DNA of 64,000 bases from SIG299 sp051880375 (GCA_051880375.1 JBJENV010000036.1:1-64000); one strand, 5' to 3'; counted from the first letter of the stretch, positions 24,686 through 33,355 are shown. Notes: generated by a model not told the origin, from the letters alone. Numbers and translations are program-made.

Positions 24686-25975
24686 ATGATAATGTTTTTC
24701 TTTTTCACTAGCGAAGAGACTACAGGTTTTTACATTGCTCTAAGAGCTTTTACTATTGTTTGCGGTAGAAGGCTGGAAATGGATTACTATTGCAATATGG
24801 AAAAATATATACACACGAGCCTGAACCGAAAAGAATATCAAAAGATGCTGGAAGAACAAAATTCTCTGTTCGCCGGTCTTTATAAGGCATATCCATCCCT
24901 TGAGTATGCAGAAGAGTATTGGGAAAATTATATACTTGCGATACAGAATGAATATTCAGAAAATATGAATGAACTTTCTTTTGCAGAAGCAGAGGCAATC
25001 GTGTATTGGATCTATCGCTTGTATGGGACTATTCCACATAGAAAAATGATGACAAGAAAGTCACTTGAAGTTTTGGAATGCTTTTTGGACGCAGGAGTTT
25101 TAGGACTTTCGGGAGAAGTAATTTATTTAACGGAGAAAGCAGATGTTATACCGATAGAAACGTTTACGAAGTTTTGCGATGCCATGAACTTACCGGAAGA
25201 GGAAAATCATACGCTTTTTTACCGCGGACATGCCTCTGCCTCCTATAAGCTGCTCCCGGCTGTGATGAGAAAAGAAGCATGGACAATTCATGAGAATGAT
25301 ATGTATAACGAATTGAAAATCAACTGTGCCGGGGACTTTTCGGATTGTCGGACGCATTTGGATTACCTGGTTGAAATGCAGCATTATGGCTTACCTACAA
25401 GGCTGATGGATGTGACGCGCAACCCTCTGGTTGCACTTTATTTTGCGTGTGAAAGCGAACCGGATAAGAGCGGCGAAATTATTGTGTTTGACATAGACAA
25501 AAGACAGATTCGATATCCGGGAAGCGATTTGGTTTCCATTATGGCAAGCCTTCCTCTGATGTCATATAAGAAAAAGAAGGAGATGATGGGGTGGCTTAAG
25601 GATAAAGCAATAACGGACAAACTATTTAATGACAGGGCTACGGCATTTTTGCATGAAATTAAGTTGGAAAAACCGGCTTTTGAAAACCGAATTAGAAAGA
25701 AAGATGTGAAAGGTGCTGTTGTTGTACTGTCTGAAAAAAAGAATAATCGGATTATAAAACAGGATGGTGCATTTATTATTTGTGGTCTTTTTGATGAAAA
25801 CAGTAATCCAATCAACGAACTGCGCTATAAGGAGAACGGAAAACGGCAGGTTTTTATCATTACACAGAAAGCAAAGGCGGGGATACTGAAGCAGCTGGAC
25901 AAATTTTCCGTAAATCAGGCAGCATTGTTTCCGGAGATTGAGGATGTTGCAGAGTACATAAAGACGAAGTATTAG
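24686..25975 (+). CDS. FRG-domain protein
   Basis: This is a 429-residue protein with a central FRG domain (PF08867 type), recognised by LFYRGHASASYKLLPAVMR, then HLDYLVEMQHYGLPTRLMDVTRNPLVALYFACE and GEIIVFDI. The N-terminal 170 residues are helical and unrecognised, and the tail (IRKKDVKGAVVVLSEKKNNRI and beyond) is the usual FRG continuation. FRG proteins occur in accessory and defence-like islands; their biochemical activity is not settled. ATG 24686 fits the predicted transcript; ATG 24779 is an alternative. The recombinase gene starts 41 bp after its stop on the same strand. Confidence 0.8.
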   Translation: MIMFFFFTSEETTGFYIALRAFTIVCGRRLEMDYYCNMEKYIHTSLNRKEYQKMLEEQNSLFAGLYKAYPSLEYAEEYWENYILAIQNEYSENMNELSFAEAEAIVYWIYRLYGTIPHRKMMTRKSLEVLECFLDAGVLGLSGEVIYLTEKADVIPIETFTKFCDAMNLPEEENHTLFYRGHASASYKLLPAVMRKEAWTIHENDMYNELKINCAGDFSDCRTHLDYLVEMQHYGLPTRLMDVTRNPLVALYFACESEPDKSGEIIVFDIDKRQIRYPGSDLVSIMASLPLMSYKKKKEMMGWLKDKAITDKLFNDRATAFLHEIKLEKPAFENRIRKKDVKGAVVVLSEKKNNRIIKQDGAFIICGLFDENSNPINELRYKENGKRQVFIITQKAKAGILKQLDKFSVNQAALFPEIEDVAEYIKTKY

Positions 25976-26016
25976 CTTATAATGTCATTACATCACATGA
26001 GTTATGGAGGTATGTA

Positions 26017-26961
26017 ATGATATTATCAGAAAAAGTTGAACAGTATTTGCAGTATTGCCGCTTTCAAAAAGGTCTGGATGAGAAAACGGTAAAGGCTTAT
26101 CAAAATGACCTTGGACAGTTTGTGACTTTTATGCAAAAACATGAGAATGAATTGTCTAAACAGGTGTTGAACCAATATGTTATGGATTTGCAGCAGAAGT
26201 ATAAGAAAAAGTCTGTAAAGCGGAAAATTGCAAGCACCAAAGCGCTGTTTAATTACTTGGTGGATGAAGAACTTTTAGAGGTAAATCCGTTTCATTTGGT
26301 AAAGACAAGATTTAAAGAAGAAATGGTGCTGCCCAAAATAATTCCGAGAGACAAAATAGAACAGTTGTTGAATCACCTTTACCAGATAGCTGCTTCGGAA
26401 AATTTGTCGGATTGTCGGAAAAAGCTTATCCTGAGAGATATTGCGGTTGTGGAAATGCTGTTTTCAACAGGTATGCGTATTTCAGAGCTTTGTAATTTGC
26501 GGGACAGTGCATTTGATATCAAAAATGGAGTGCTGTGTATTCAGGGAAAGGGGGCAAAAGAACGTTATTTGCAAATCGGGAATGAAACAGTCCTTATGCA
26601 ACTAAGTAAATATAGGGAGGTGTTTAAAGAGGAAATTAAAAGTCATGGATATTTTTTTGTGAATCGATATGGTATGCCTTTGTCGGAACAGTCTGCAAGA
26701 AAAATGATTCATAAACATGCCGGAACAGTGATTGTAGATACAAACATCACGCCGCATATGTTTCGACACTCATTTGCAACGTTTTTGATGGAAGAAGACG
26801 TCAACATACGGTATATACAAAAGATGCTGGGTCATTCTTCAATCACTACGACACAGATTTATACATATGTCACCGTTGAAAAGGAGAAGGAGATACTTAA
26901 GACAAAGCACCCAAGGAATAAGATGTGTATTGAACTGGAAGGTGCGAAAAGAGTTAATTAG
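26017..26961 (+). CDS. Tyrosine recombinase (XerC/XerD-like), likely invertase of the adjacent cassette
   Basis: This is a 314-residue integrase-family recombinase with an N-terminal SAM-like DNA-binding domain (VEQYLQYCRFQKGLDEKTVKAY) and a complete catalytic set. The set is R154 in STGMRISELC, H247-x2-R250 in HMFRHSF, LGHSS with the second His, and nucleophile Y282 in TQIYTYV. RBS GGAGG precedes ATG. Its stop is only 28 bp before the left 32-bp inverted repeat (26990-27021), whose partner is at 30515-30546. This position suggests that it catalyses site-specific inversion of the two-gene segment, as DNA invertases of this family do in gut bacteria. The site assignment is inferred. Confidence 0.9.
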   Translation: MILSEKVEQYLQYCRFQKGLDEKTVKAYQNDLGQFVTFMQKHENELSKQVLNQYVMDLQQKYKKKSVKRKIASTKALFNYLVDEELLEVNPFHLVKTRFKEEMVLPKIIPRDKIEQLLNHLYQIAASENLSDCRKKLILRDIAVVEMLFSTGMRISELCNLRDSAFDIKNGVLCIQGKGAKERYLQIGNETVLMQLSKYREVFKEEIKSHGYFFVNRYGMPLSEQSARKMIHKHAGTVIVDTNITPHMFRHSFATFLMEEDVNIRYIQKMLGHSSITTTQIYTYVTVEKEKEILKTKHPRNKMCIELEGAKRVN

Positions 26962-26989
26962 CTCTAAAATGTAGTTTAGGAAAAGAAGA

Positions 26990-27021
26990 TGGTAACGATA
27001 ATAAGAAATTATCCGCTACTT
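26990..27021 (+). repeat. Left 32-bp inverted repeat of the invertible cassette
   Basis: The repeat begins TGGTAACGATAATAAGAAAT and ends TATCCGCTACTT. Its exact reverse complement is at 30515-30546; identity stops at both edges. It contains a symmetric core, GATAAT-AAGAA-ATTATC (26997-27013), matching the two-arm and short-spacer layout of tyrosine-recombinase crossover sites. Confidence 0.97.
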
Positions 27022-27042
27022 ACTATATTATGGAGGAAACAA

Positions 27043-29481
27043 ATGAGTAATCTATTTGAATTCCAAGAAAAAACTATTGATGAAATTGTTGTAAAATTTA
27101 AACACGAAAATATACTTGTGTTACTTGGAGAGAAAGACTCAGGAAAAAGTGTCACAGTCAAGGAGTTAACAAATCATTTTGATTATGCTCGTACTATATA
27201 CTTTCTGGGAAATGCTTCTTTGGAATATACAGATTTCGGATGTTTTCCTCAAAATCTTCTTGACGAATATAATACTGGTCTCTCGAAGCGAAATTATCTT
27301 AATAGCATAAAAAAAGATATTGCTACAACGGTTGCAAATATTATCTTTGTGAGTGTAGAAAATACCTTAGATTCCTTTTTGACATCGAATGAGAAATCTG
27401 AAATTAATGATATAATTTGTTTCATTACCGAATTGTCTAAAACGCAACAAATTTATTTAATTTTTGATAATATTGAACGCTTTGATAAAAAATCTATGGT
27501 TTTTTTATATAATTTAATCGCTTTAATTATCAAGGGCGGCATAACAAAAATTAAAGTACTTATTGTATTAGATAAAACTGATAAAAATGCCAAACAAACT
27601 ATATTGAATCAAGAATTATTAGAACAATTACCTCGTATTGAACTTGCTAAACCAACTGATACAGATTTATCCCATTTTATAGATAGCGAGAATTATACGC
27701 TTGCACGTAATATACCTATTAAGTATCTATTAACATTAGAATCAAATTGCAATAATTTGGTCAAGTATTACAATGAAAAACTAGAATCTGCTGCACAAGA
27801 AAATAATATAGTTAAAAGAGCTTTGTATACATTAATTTTATTAGATGAAGAGGTTTCATTTAACAATTTGTCAATTTTTTTATCAGATTTGCCAATGACA
27901 GAATTGTTCGAAGGCATGGAGACTTTGAAAAAGCATTCCCTGATTGAGTGGCATGAAATCGAAAATAACATTTTTTACACCGTTCCAGAGCTAATTAAAA
28001 CAACAATTAGGCAGGAACTTCCAGTATATTTATCAGTAAATAGATATGAACTTTATGTTAGACAAATTGAGCAGCATTCATCGTTGGATTATATATTAAA
28101 ATATTGGCTATATAATAAAGCAGGAAATATTGATAATGCTTATGCAAATGCAATTTTAGCATACTGTTCAATTGCACGTGGTGAAACTAACTGTACAAAC
28201 GAAGAACTGGAAACGTTTGATAACTTTCTACAGGCATCACCATACAAAAAGATTTATGATATATTAAGCAAAGCATATCGTCTATATAATATAAATGAAT
28301 ATAAGGAATGCTATCTACTTATAAATAATTACTTAACCGAGAATCAATTTATAATTGAAAATTCTATATTTTTCTCTGTTTACATTCCAGAATTTATCTT
28401 GGAGATGATCTTTATAAGAGGAATGTGTATAGGGCGCTTATCAAACTGTGATGAAGAACTAATACGTAATCAGCAACGGTTACTTGAACAATCTATTGAA
28501 ATAATTAAGTTATCGACCTTTAATAATGACCTTATTTTGAGAATGCGAGAACAAAAGTTGTTATTAAAAACGTATCTATCTTTACAGTCTAAAGCTAAAC
28601 AAGCAGAGATTTATAACGAATATTTTTCAATATGTAATCAGTATCAATCATATATTAGAGAAAGTACAATTAGAACAAGAGAAAAATGGGAAATTAGATA
28701 TGCCTCATTTCTATTGAAGGCTAATATTGTATCCGGAATCCCCGATAAATTACATATATTAGAAAAGGGATATGATATTTTGAATAGAAATAAAGATTGT
28801 CATCCTGAAAAGTATCTTAAAGCAGCCTGCAATCTAGCCGGAGATTACATGTGGCGAGATAAAATGGAATATAGCCATTACATTTTAGAAAATGCTGTTG
28901 GTTTTATTGAGAAAAAGAATTGGCTACAACGTTGGGGTATAATTTATCAAATGTATATTTTTTCAAAATTGTATGGAAATATTTCTGCTAGTCCACAAGA
29001 ACTTTTTATTGATTATACGGAAAAAATATGGAATCGTCCTGAAATAAAATTTAAAATGCATGAAATGGTCATATGTAATTCCAATTATGCTATTTTACTT
29101 GCAGCGTCAGGTGATTTGGTATATGCACATAATCTTTTACAAGAAACACTAAATATTCTTGAAAGACATTTGAATTATTATAATGAATATTTAATTTCCA
29201 CGAATCTTGGAATGATAAAATATCTTTTGGGAGATGTTTCGGGAGCATTAGAGTTAGAGACACATTGTAAAGAACTAATTGATAAAAAAAAGGTACCTAC
29301 TTTTTCTTATGCTTTTTTAAAAAAACGTACACATATTTTGCATGATATATATTTAGCAAAGAGGCCTATAGACAATGTTTTAGTTCCGTTAAATGCGCAA
29401 CAAACATTGTCTACAGGATACTGTTCTGATAATTATTTTAGACCATTATTATTTTCAGATATAAATTATTGGGCTGATTAG
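27043..29481 (+). CDS. STAND-like P-loop NTPase with helical-repeat tail
   Basis: This is an 812-residue protein. The N-terminal NTPase has Walker A LLGEKDSGKSVTVKEL (about residues 28-43) and Walker B IYLIFDNIERFD (about residues 137-148). A winged-helix-like segment (LLDEEVSFNNLSIFLSDL, with HSLIEWHEIENNIFY) follows near residues 260-310. The remaining 480 or so residues are all-helical with TPR-like periodicity (for example AHNLLQETLNILERHLNYYNEYL). This is the layout of STAND signalling or defence ATPases that sense a ligand through the repeats, but no effector domain is evident. ATG 27043 has GGAGGAAACAA upstream, 21 nt inside the left repeat. An in-frame ATG at 26989 lies at the repeat edge. 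Confidence 0.75.
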   Translation: MSNLFEFQEKTIDEIVVKFKHENILVLLGEKDSGKSVTVKELTNHFDYARTIYFLGNASLEYTDFGCFPQNLLDEYNTGLSKRNYLNSIKKDIATTVANIIFVSVENTLDSFLTSNEKSEINDIICFITELSKTQQIYLIFDNIERFDKKSMVFLYNLIALIIKGGITKIKVLIVLDKTDKNAKQTILNQELLEQLPRIELAKPTDTDLSHFIDSENYTLARNIPIKYLLTLESNCNNLVKYYNEKLESAAQENNIVKRALYTLILLDEEVSFNNLSIFLSDLPMTELFEGMETLKKHSLIEWHEIENNIFYTVPELIKTTIRQELPVYLSVNRYELYVRQIEQHSSLDYILKYWLYNKAGNIDNAYANAILAYCSIARGETNCTNEELETFDNFLQASPYKKIYDILSKAYRLYNINEYKECYLLINNYLTENQFIIENSIFFSVYIPEFILEMIFIRGMCIGRLSNCDEELIRNQQRLLEQSIEIIKLSTFNNDLILRMREQKLLLKTYLSLQSKAKQAEIYNEYFSICNQYQSYIRESTIRTREKWEIRYASFLLKANIVSGIPDKLHILEKGYDILNRNKDCHPEKYLKAACNLAGDYMWRDKMEYSHYILENAVGFIEKKNWLQRWGIIYQMYIFSKLYGNISASPQELFIDYTEKIWNRPEIKFKMHEMVICNSNYAILLAASGDLVYAHNLLQETLNILERHLNYYNEYLISTNLGMIKYLLGDVSGALELETHCKELIDKKKVPTFSYAFLKKRTHILHDIYLAKRPIDNVLVPLNAQQTLSTGYCSDNYFRPLLFSDINYWAD

Positions 29482-30491
29482 CATAGACAAGAACCAATAA
29501 TTGCTTGGAACATACTTTCACTGTTGTTGAATAGCGATTTAAATGATTGAGCGCATGTTCCCGTATCTGCTAACACTGGTAATGCTGCAATATCGAAAAT
29601 GTAGAATTCATTTTCATTTTTTATCCTATAATCTACTCTAGAAAGACCTTTCGAACCTATAAACTGCATTACCTGTTCAGCATGTTTACATACTTCTGAA
29701 ATGATATTATTATACGGAAATTCAGTACATGGAAGTACCGAAAATGAGTACTGAAAATTATCAACCATATTATAGGTTAAAATTTCGCCATTATACTTAA
29801 CCCATACTGGTGGAGTAGAGATATATTGTCCTTTTTTTTCAAGAACAGGAACAGAGATTTCATATCCTTCAATATATTCTTGTATAAGTATTTTTTGATT
29901 ATATTTTTTATGCATATCTGATAGTAGTGGCATAATGATTTGATTTACGTTTTTCACTTTTGTTACACCCACTGCCGCACATTCTAATGCAGGTTTTAGA
30001 ATTACGTATGGAGATTTTATAGTGTTTTCAAAATTTGCTTGCCCAAAATAGGTGAGTGTATGTGGAATATGTAAAAAACTGTTTAATAAAGAAAAATAGT
30101 GCGATTTATCCATTAACAATCCTAGGCGGTAGGCATCACAAGTAAGTAGTGCTATTCCTTTTTCTTTGCATAAAATTGGTACATATGATCTTCTGTCAAT
30201 ATCAGTTCCTAGTTGAGATGTACTATATACCAGATATTTTATATTAGGGTCAGAAAATTTATTCTCTTCAAGATCTTTTTTAAATGAAAAATAATCTTTA
30301 TATCCTGTATAATATGTAGAGGCGAATGAAAATCCAGTTTCTACATCTGAAATTTCAATTGGAAAAATCATGCCTGAAGCAGCCTCCACTTTGTATGGAT
30401 CATCAAAAACAGTAATTGTATGCACATTTCTTTGATTGTTTTCTGAAATAGATATCAATTCTAAAATTTCTTCTTTGCATTTACTATACAA
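29478..30491 (-). CDS. ATP-grasp enzyme, D-Ala-D-Ala ligase-like
   Basis: This is a 337-residue protein with an ATP-grasp core: KSPYVILKPALECAAVGVTKV (ATP-binding Lys), ILIQEYIEGYEISVPVLE, and GLSRVDYRIKNENEFYIFDI (metal ligands) then AALPVLADTGT. The order is that of D-Ala-D-Ala ligases, though the Asn of the usual N-x-x-P-G motif is not obvious. Such enzymes join amino acids or peptides by ATP-driven amide formation. The TTG start 30491 with AAAGGAAG upstream is 24 nt inside the right repeat. In the present orientation no promoter was found outside the right end, so it may be silent. Its stop overlaps the convergent NTPase gene. Confidence 0.72.
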   Translation of the reverse strand: MYSKCKEEILELISISENNQRNVHTITVFDDPYKVEAASGMIFPIEISDVETGFSFASTYYTGYKDYFSFKKDLEENKFSDPNIKYLVYSTSQLGTDIDRRSYVPILCKEKGIALLTCDAYRLGLLMDKSHYFSLLNSFLHIPHTLTYFGQANFENTIKSPYVILKPALECAAVGVTKVKNVNQIIMPLLSDMHKKYNQKILIQEYIEGYEISVPVLEKKGQYISTPPVWVKYNGEILTYNMVDNFQYSFSVLPCTEFPYNNIISEVCKHAEQVMQFIGSKGLSRVDYRIKNENEFYIFDIAALPVLADTGTCAQSFKSLFNNSESMFQAIIGSCLC

Positions 30492-30514
30492 AATTTTTCT
30501 CTTCCTTTCCTCAA

Positions 30515-30546
30515 AAGTAGCGGATAATTTCTTATTATCGTTACCA
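30515..30546 (-). repeat. Right 32-bp inverted repeat of the invertible cassette
   Basis: Exact reverse complement of 26990-27021 across all 32 positions. The bases on either side differ from those at the left repeat, so the homology is confined to a recombination-site-sized element. Confidence 0.97.
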
Positions 30547-30703
30547 AAACATCAATCCTCAGTGCCTCATTTCAACTTAGGAGAATTTACGAAGCGCATA
30601 TAAAATGCTCCATCAAAGATATGAAACTATAACCGGAATCCACGGAGCAGAGAGGAAGAAGGTGGAACAAGGGAACAACTAGTGGTTAGAGGTAATAGGG
30701 AAT

Positions 30704-30883
30704 ATGATTCCTTATATTTCCCGGCAGCTTTCTCAAAATGGGGATAGTAAACAAAAAGAGTGCAAGAAGTTTGGTGAATATTACCTGCAAAAAGTAATGA
30801 AAAGATACAGCGATTCCTTGTTTGTAGTTGTTGCTAAGAAAATAGTAAAAAAAAGAAAGACAAAACGAAAAGCGGAAAAATAA
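30704..30883 (+). CDS. Small lysine-rich open frame (59 residues), doubtful
   Basis: ATG 30704, with AGAGGTAATAGGG upstream, opens a 59-codon frame starting MIPYISRQLSQNGDSK and ending in a very basic tail (KKIVKKRKTKRKAEK). It resembles no family I know. It may be a remnant of a lost gene, and it is equally possible that it is not expressed. Confidence 0.25.
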   Translation: MIPYISRQLSQNGDSKQKECKKFGEYYLQKVMKRYSDSLFVVVAKKIVKKRKTKRKAEK

Positions 30884-30910
30884 CATAGAAATATATTATT
30901 ATAAAAAATA

Positions 30911-30939
30911 TTGATTAATTCATACAAATAGTGTAAACT
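30911..30939 (+). promoter_or_regulatory. Promoter of the DUF2589 operon
   Basis: TTGATT (30911-30916) and TAAACT (30934-30939) with a 17-bp spacer lie about 55 bp before ATG 30994, which has AAGGAGG as RBS. Confidence 0.6.
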
Positions 30940-30993
30940 TAAAATGCAACAAAATATTACAAAATTGGACACCAAAGACAAGGAGGAAAGAAT

Positions 30994-31617
30994 ATGCCAA
31001 GAAATGAAGTGGGAGAAATTGTAAACAGTTTGCCGATTGAGCACATGGTGGCAGCGCCGATTATTGCAGCGGTGAAGGCACAGAGAGAAGTCAGCGGAAT
31101 GCTGGCGGAGTTTTTGAATACGGTAGCACTTGATTCTAATGGCAATGCAAGAATGCTTACGTTTAAGTATGAGCAGGAGACACAGGGAAACGATGGGAAC
31201 AGCACACATGAAACAAGGTATATTCAGGCTCCATTTGTTGCACTGTCGGGAATCCCGAATCTTGCTGTGGAGACGGTGCAGGTTAATTTTGATTTGGAAG
31301 TTACAACTTCGGATACAGATAAGAAAACAACTTCGGGAAGCAGCAGTGTAAACGGAAAAACAGGATTTTTCTTTACGCCGCAGGTGAACTTTTCCGCATC
31401 GCTCAGCCACAGCTCTGAACAGACCAGACAGACGGATACGCGCGCGAAATATTCGTTCCATGTGGAGGCGAGAAAACAGGAACAGCCGGAAGCATTAATG
31501 AGAATTCTTGAAACGATAACCAATGCCGCAACAGTCCCTACTAAAGATAAACCGGCATTAGATAATCTGACGGAGAGTGGAAACAGTAACGGCGAAGGAA
31601 CAGAGAAGAATAAGTAG
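30994..31617 (+). CDS. DUF2589 family protein
   Basis: This is a 207-residue protein matching the DUF2589 pattern: SLPIEHMVAAPIIAAVKAQ near the N-terminus, a central beta region (VALSGIPNLAVETVQVNFDLEV), a FTPQVNFSASLSHSSEQTRQTD stretch, and FHVEARKQEQPEALMRILE near the end. The C-terminal tail is low complexity. The function of this family is unknown to me. It leads a three-gene operon with a second, divergent DUF2589-like protein. Confidence 0.78.
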   Translation: MPRNEVGEIVNSLPIEHMVAAPIIAAVKAQREVSGMLAEFLNTVALDSNGNARMLTFKYEQETQGNDGNSTHETRYIQAPFVALSGIPNLAVETVQVNFDLEVTTSDTDKKTTSGSSSVNGKTGFFFTPQVNFSASLSHSSEQTRQTDTRAKYSFHVEARKQEQPEALMRILETITNAATVPTKDKPALDNLTESGNSNGEGTEKNK

Positions 31618-31679
31618 TAGAATGCAGAATAAAGAATAAAGAACAGCATATGTCTGCATGATAGGAGGGGCAGCTTTTC

Positions 31680-32237
31680 ATGGGAATATTCATAAAAAAG
31701 CAGAAGGAATCCAAAGTAGAGAATACACCGGAGCAGGAAAACCAGACTTTATCGGATGTTATTCGCGGAATGCAGTATTGCGTCAACACAGCGGCAGAGA
31801 TTACGGAAGAGCATTACTTAAGCCAGCTTTCGGAGTATTTTGACGAGGAAGGAAATCCGGTAATGTTTACCTACCGGAACAGCCGTGGGGAAATTGTGGA
31901 GATTCCGGTATTTACTTTAATGAACCATGCGGAGCTGCTTCTCAATGAAATCAGCGTCAAGATGTCGCTTCCAATCAAATATTCTGAGTTAAAAAGAACA
32001 GAGGAAGAAGACAAGGCGATTGATAATTTCGTAGTTTCCCGAAGCACTTTTTATCTGGATAATCTTGCTACATCATCAAAGGGCAAGGGAGGAGAAATTG
32101 AAATTGAGATGCGATTTAAAGCAGGAGAACGCCCGGAGGCAGTCTCGCGTATTGTAGACCAATTAATGAATACCGGAGTGATTCATACGCCTGAGGATAA
32201 GTGGAAAGCAGAGCATCCGGAAATGGAGGAGAAATAA
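31680..32237 (+). CDS. DUF2589-like protein, second copy
   Basis: This 185-residue protein has the same overall plan as its neighbour: an N-terminal LSDVIRGMQYCVNTAAEIT helix, a central VFTLMNHAELLLNEISVKMSLPI strand region, and IEIEMRFKAGERPEAVSRIVDQL aligning with the HVEARKQEQPEALMRI end of the first. It is diverged, so the two are probably different subunits rather than a recent duplication. The RBS GGAGGGG is 8 nt before ATG. Confidence 0.65.
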   Translation: MGIFIKKQKESKVENTPEQENQTLSDVIRGMQYCVNTAAEITEEHYLSQLSEYFDEEGNPVMFTYRNSRGEIVEIPVFTLMNHAELLLNEISVKMSLPIKYSELKRTEEEDKAIDNFVVSRSTFYLDNLATSSKGKGGEIEIEMRFKAGERPEAVSRIVDQLMNTGVIHTPEDKWKAEHPEMEEK

Positions 32238-32239
32238 TC

Positions 32240-33289
32240 ATGGGAGGAAAAGGATCGGGTGTTCCGGCAAGGTCAAAACTTACGCCGCTGCGTCGAACTC
32301 AGGATGTGAAGAAACATGATTCAAGTTATTTACCACAGCCGTTACGGCAAAATGCAGCAGTGAGGACACCGCTTTTGGCAGCAGAAAATAAGGCTTGTCA
32401 TGTACCGTTTCGATACTTTAGTCAGGTTGCCGGGAGAACAATATTTACACCTGATATGATAAAAAAGAAATCAATATCGGAAATGGAAACGATTTTTGAC
32501 AATCATATGAAGGGAACACTGACCGGATATACGAAAACGGAAGCAGAAGTGTTTCTAAAGGTATTTGAACGGGACATTCAGGGAATGTTATATCTTAAAA
32601 TTCTGGAGGAAATTATTAAATATAGGATTACAGATGTTGAACTGATAAAGGATTACCGGAGAAAGCATGAAAATATCAAAAGAGAACTGGATATCGAAAA
32701 CAGCAGTATACTCATGGACGGTTTTAGAAAGTCTGAACTTTGGTTTGCAACTTTTTCCGACAGGGAGGTTTCAGGTATCATTGTAAGGAGCGGAGCAGCA
32801 AAAGGAAGGGAATACGCAGGCAGCATATATTTCGATGGCGGAAGAATGCGGCTGATTCACAAACATGGACCGCATATTTCAAAGATACATTATGTCCGGG
32901 CAATTGGGAAAACTGTGCTGACAAAAGCCGATAAAGATGAGAGATTCCGTCATCTGGCCGAAGAGTATGAGAAAAGCTTAACGGACGAGAAAAATGAAAA
33001 TGAAACGAAAAATGAAAATGAAACGAAAGATGAAAAGGCAAATTTGAGAGAATACTTAAGTTCGAAGGATGCCGAAGAAATGAAACACTGTAAACATCAA
33101 TCCAGAGGTCTCCCCAAAAAGGTTGTACTGGAAACGGATGAAATCAATCAGCTATATTTGCTGATACATAAAATAGAAAATTGTCAAAAAATGAAGAATG
33201 CAGCATCGGCCGGAAACAAGATACTACGCGATTATCTACTACTCAATCGTAACCTTTGTTCAACGCTTGGTTATGATGGATTTATCTGA
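32240..33289 (+). CDS. Unknown protein, third gene of the DUF2589 operon
   Basis: This is a 349-residue protein with no family I recognise. A basic N-terminus (GGKGSGVPARSKLTPLRRTQ) is followed by a helical middle. A compact region follows with GFRKSELWFATFSDREVSGIIVRSG and GSIYFDGGRMRLIHKHGPHISKIHYV, then a charged linker with the repeat NENETK twice. The start ATG 32240 is 2 nt after the previous stop, with GGAGG in the end of the upstream gene. Tight spacing implies that it works with the DUF2589 pair. It could be an enzyme or a structural protein; nothing decides. Confidence 0.6.
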   Translation: MGGKGSGVPARSKLTPLRRTQDVKKHDSSYLPQPLRQNAAVRTPLLAAENKACHVPFRYFSQVAGRTIFTPDMIKKKSISEMETIFDNHMKGTLTGYTKTEAEVFLKVFERDIQGMLYLKILEEIIKYRITDVELIKDYRRKHENIKRELDIENSSILMDGFRKSELWFATFSDREVSGIIVRSGAAKGREYAGSIYFDGGRMRLIHKHGPHISKIHYVRAIGKTVLTKADKDERFRHLAEEYEKSLTDEKNENETKNENETKDEKANLREYLSSKDAEEMKHCKHQSRGLPKKVVLETDEINQLYLLIHKIENCQKMKNAASAGNKILRDYLLLNRNLCSTLGYDGFI

Positions 33290-33326
33290 GAATAAAGTAT
33301 CATTTGAAACTTTTCGTACTTTCACA

Positions 33327-33355
33327 TTGACCTTTTTCAACATTTCCCATATAAT
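33327..33355 (+). promoter_or_regulatory. Promoter of the EamA transporter gene
   Basis: TTGACC (33327-33332) and TATAAT (33350-33355) have a 17-bp spacer. Transcription near 33362 gives a leader of about 75 nt before ATG 33437. Confidence 0.7.

Larger units (their letters stand above)
27022..30514. other. Putative invertible two-gene segment
   Basis: This 3493-bp AT-rich segment is bounded by perfect 32-bp inverted repeats. It holds two convergent genes overlapping by 4 bp at their stops: a STAND-like NTPase reading in from the left and an ATP-grasp enzyme reading in from the right. Each start is close to its own repeat (ATG 27043 and TTG 30491), each with its own RBS inside the segment. 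Either gene could therefore be placed directly behind the external recombinase operon by inversion. No transposase is inside, which argues against a simple transposon. Confidence 0.75.
30547..30993. other. Mostly non-coding stretch right of the cassette
   Basis: This 447-bp stretch holds one weak small frame (30704-30883) and the DUF2589 operon promoter (30911-30939). I found no promoter reading leftward into the cassette and no further copy of the 32-bp repeat. The base composition looks like decayed sequence. Confidence 0.5.

Noticed and set aside
26989..27042. NTPase start at ATG 26989 at the repeat edge
   Set aside because: It adds 18 residues encoded mainly by the repeat. The internal AGGAGG-like RBS before ATG 27043 is better, and the opposite cassette gene would not be in frame with it after inversion.
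26990..30546. Reading the 32-bp repeats as ends of a simple transposon
   Set aside because: No transposase lies inside and no target duplication is visible at the outer edges. The recombinase is outside, and both genes start just inside the repeats, which fits inversion better.
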